A DNA stretch of 64,000 nt. It comes from Bacillus sp. FJAT-28004. GTDB lineage: Bacteria > Bacillota > Bacilli > Paenibacillales > Paenibacillaceae. Position 1 is the stretch's first letter; each line of letters opens with the position of its first letter. Under the pieces are notes generated by a model. It was not told where the DNA came from, searched no databases, and was given only the letters and a program-made list of their open reading frames with translations. The stretch lies in contig NZ_LGHP01000001.1 in NCBI RefSeq assembly GCF_001280845.1, positions 4,075,093-4,139,092 on the forward strand, written 5' to 3'. Below, in pieces: positions 63,022 to 64,000 of the stretch. Position numbers and translations under genes: made by a program.

Positions 63022-64000
63022 ATGTATAAAGTAATTATTGTCGATGATGAAGCGGTTGTCCGAATCGGATTAAAAAATACAATCAATTGGAATGAGCATG
63101 GCTTCGAATTGATTGGTGATTACGCTAACGGTCGAGAGGCGTGGGATGCAGTAGAACTCGATCGGCCGGAGCTCGTTATTTCAGACATCAGTATGCCATT
63201 TATGGACGGATTAGAGTTGGCTGGTTTAATTTCCGCACAATTTCCTTATATAAAAATGATTATATTAACGGGCTATGACGAATTTGAATATGCGCAGCAG
63301 GCTATTCGGCTTAAAATTTCTGATTTCATTCTGAAACCGATTACAGCGCAAGAAATACGACAGCTGCTTGACCGGATTAAAGCAGAGATGGATGAAGAGA
63401 AGCAGCGCCGTGAAGATCTCGGCAGACTAAACAATCAGCTGGAGCACAGTCTACCACTGCTTAAGGAGAGATTTCTTGAGCGTTTAGTAGCGGTTGGCCT
63501 AGGGAAAGTGGAAATCGCAGAACGATTTGCGTATTTCAACCTTCCTCCGATCTCACCGCTATATTTGGTCATGGTCGTAGACATCGACGATTTCGGCGAC
63601 CGAGAGCTGCCTTCCTATGAACATGACGTCGAGTTTTTGCGATTTGCAGCTTACGATATTTTTAAAGAGACGCTGGATCGAGAGCATGTGCTTACCTTCC
63701 GTACAAGGGAGGAGAGGATGGTTGCGATTATTTTTGGCGATGACAATGAGAGCCTCTTATATGAGCAAGGATTTTCGCTTGCTGAGGAGGTTCGCTATCA
63801 TATTGAGAAATATTTGAAGTTTACCGTGACAATAGGAATTGGCAGAACATGCATACTTGCTGAACAGCTGCCGTTATCCTACAAGAGTGCTTTGTCTGTA
63901 CTAGACTATCGTTTTCTGCTAGGCAAAAATAGGGTGCTAAGTATTATCGATATAGAAGGAAAACCTTCCGGTTATATGCCGCTGAGCCAAGACCTCGATC
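63022..64000 (+). CDS. YesN-type response regulator, truncated by the window end
   Basis: The first 326 residues of a two-component regulator. The receiver domain is 1-120, with Asp55 (LVISDISMPFMDG) and Lys in FILKPITAQE. A coiled coil follows (about 125-145), then a middle domain of the YesN type that resembles a degenerate GGDEF-like region (LYLVMVVDIDDFG, FTVTIGIGRTCILAEQL). The AraC helix-turn-helix is expected beyond the window. GGAGAGG precedes the ATG by about six bases. A YesM-type kinase or sugar transporter is probably next to it outside the window. Confidence 0.9.
   Translation, partial: MYKVIIVDDEAVVRIGLKNTINWNEHGFELIGDYANGREAWDAVELDRPELVISDISMPFMDGLELAGLISAQFPYIKMIILTGYDEFEYAQQAIRLKISDFILKPITAQEIRQLLDRIKAEMDEEKQRREDLGRLNNQLEHSLPLLKERFLERLVAVGLGKVEIAERFAYFNLPPISPLYLVMVVDIDDFGDRELPSYEHDVEFLRFAAYDIFKETLDREHVLTFRTREERMVAIIFGDDNESLLYEQGFSLAEEVRYHIEKYLKFTVTIGIGRTCILAEQLPLSYKSALSVLDYRFLLGKNRVLSIIDIEGKPSGYMPLSQDLD

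Overview
The window looks like chromosome from a low-to-moderate GC, spore-forming Firmicute of the Paenibacillus type. The evidence is S-layer-homology (SLH) anchored polysaccharidases, YesM/YesN two-component pairs next to Lpl-type sugar ABC importers, a GerA/GerB/GerC germination-receptor operon, purine-rich Shine-Dalgarno sites, frequent TTG/GTG starts and U-tailed terminators. No rRNA, tRNA, CRISPR array or intact insertion sequence was seen.

Regions: (1) 1-11150 is a polysaccharide-degradation operon: the tail of a DUF4091 protein, a GH35 beta-galactosidase, a 1750-residue SLH-anchored PL8 polysaccharide lyase, a GH88/105 unsaturated uronyl hydrolase, an EamA transporter and a PHP hydrolase, closed by two hairpins. 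The lyase makes unsaturated uronyl oligosaccharides outside the cell and the hydrolase finishes them. (2) 11261-13983 is an ABC half-exporter with an N-terminal zinc ribbon, coupled to a DUF1854 protein. (3) 14400-17120 holds a TlpA-like thiol protein, a metallo-beta-lactamase-fold hydrolase and a CE7 deacetylase. (4) 17256-19417 is a coupled pair, homospermidine-synthase-like dehydrogenase plus spermidine-synthase-like transferase. (5) 19491-22474 has a secreted GxGYxYP protein and a CcdC-like membrane protein. (6) 22632-28708 is a YesN/YesM system followed by an Lpl-type importer without its own ATPase. (7) 28962-38712 has a LacI regulator, an FMN reductase, then an operon of SLH-anchored GH8 enzyme, sugar permeases (one with an apparent CTG start), binding protein, BadF-type kinase and GH43 enzyme.

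(8) 38822-44862 is mixed: class C-type serine hydrolase, a histidine kinase fused in one chain to its own NarL-type regulator, LLM oxidoreductase, methyltransferase and arylamine N-acetyltransferase. (9) 44863-45600 contains a 43-residue small ORF, its terminator, and directly after the U-tract a truncated group II intron-like remnant. (10) 45616-52832 has a secreted four-repeat protein and a 1693-residue pseudokinase/AAA/GAF/histidine kinase with its NarL-type partner. (11) 52970-55846 is a small secreted protein divergent from an OmpR-type two-component pair. (12) 56016-59766 is the germination receptor operon. (13) 59991-62818 is an unusual regulator, a degenerate ABC-ATPase domain fused to LytTR, in front of an ABC exporter. 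(14) 63022-64000 is the start of another YesN-type regulator.

The strongest candidates for something little described are the pseudo-ABC/LytTR regulator with its exporter, the homospermidine-synthase-like/spermidine-synthase-like pair, the one-chain kinase-regulator fusion, and the zinc-ribbon ABC/DUF1854 pair. All assignments come from reading the sequence; no database search was run.
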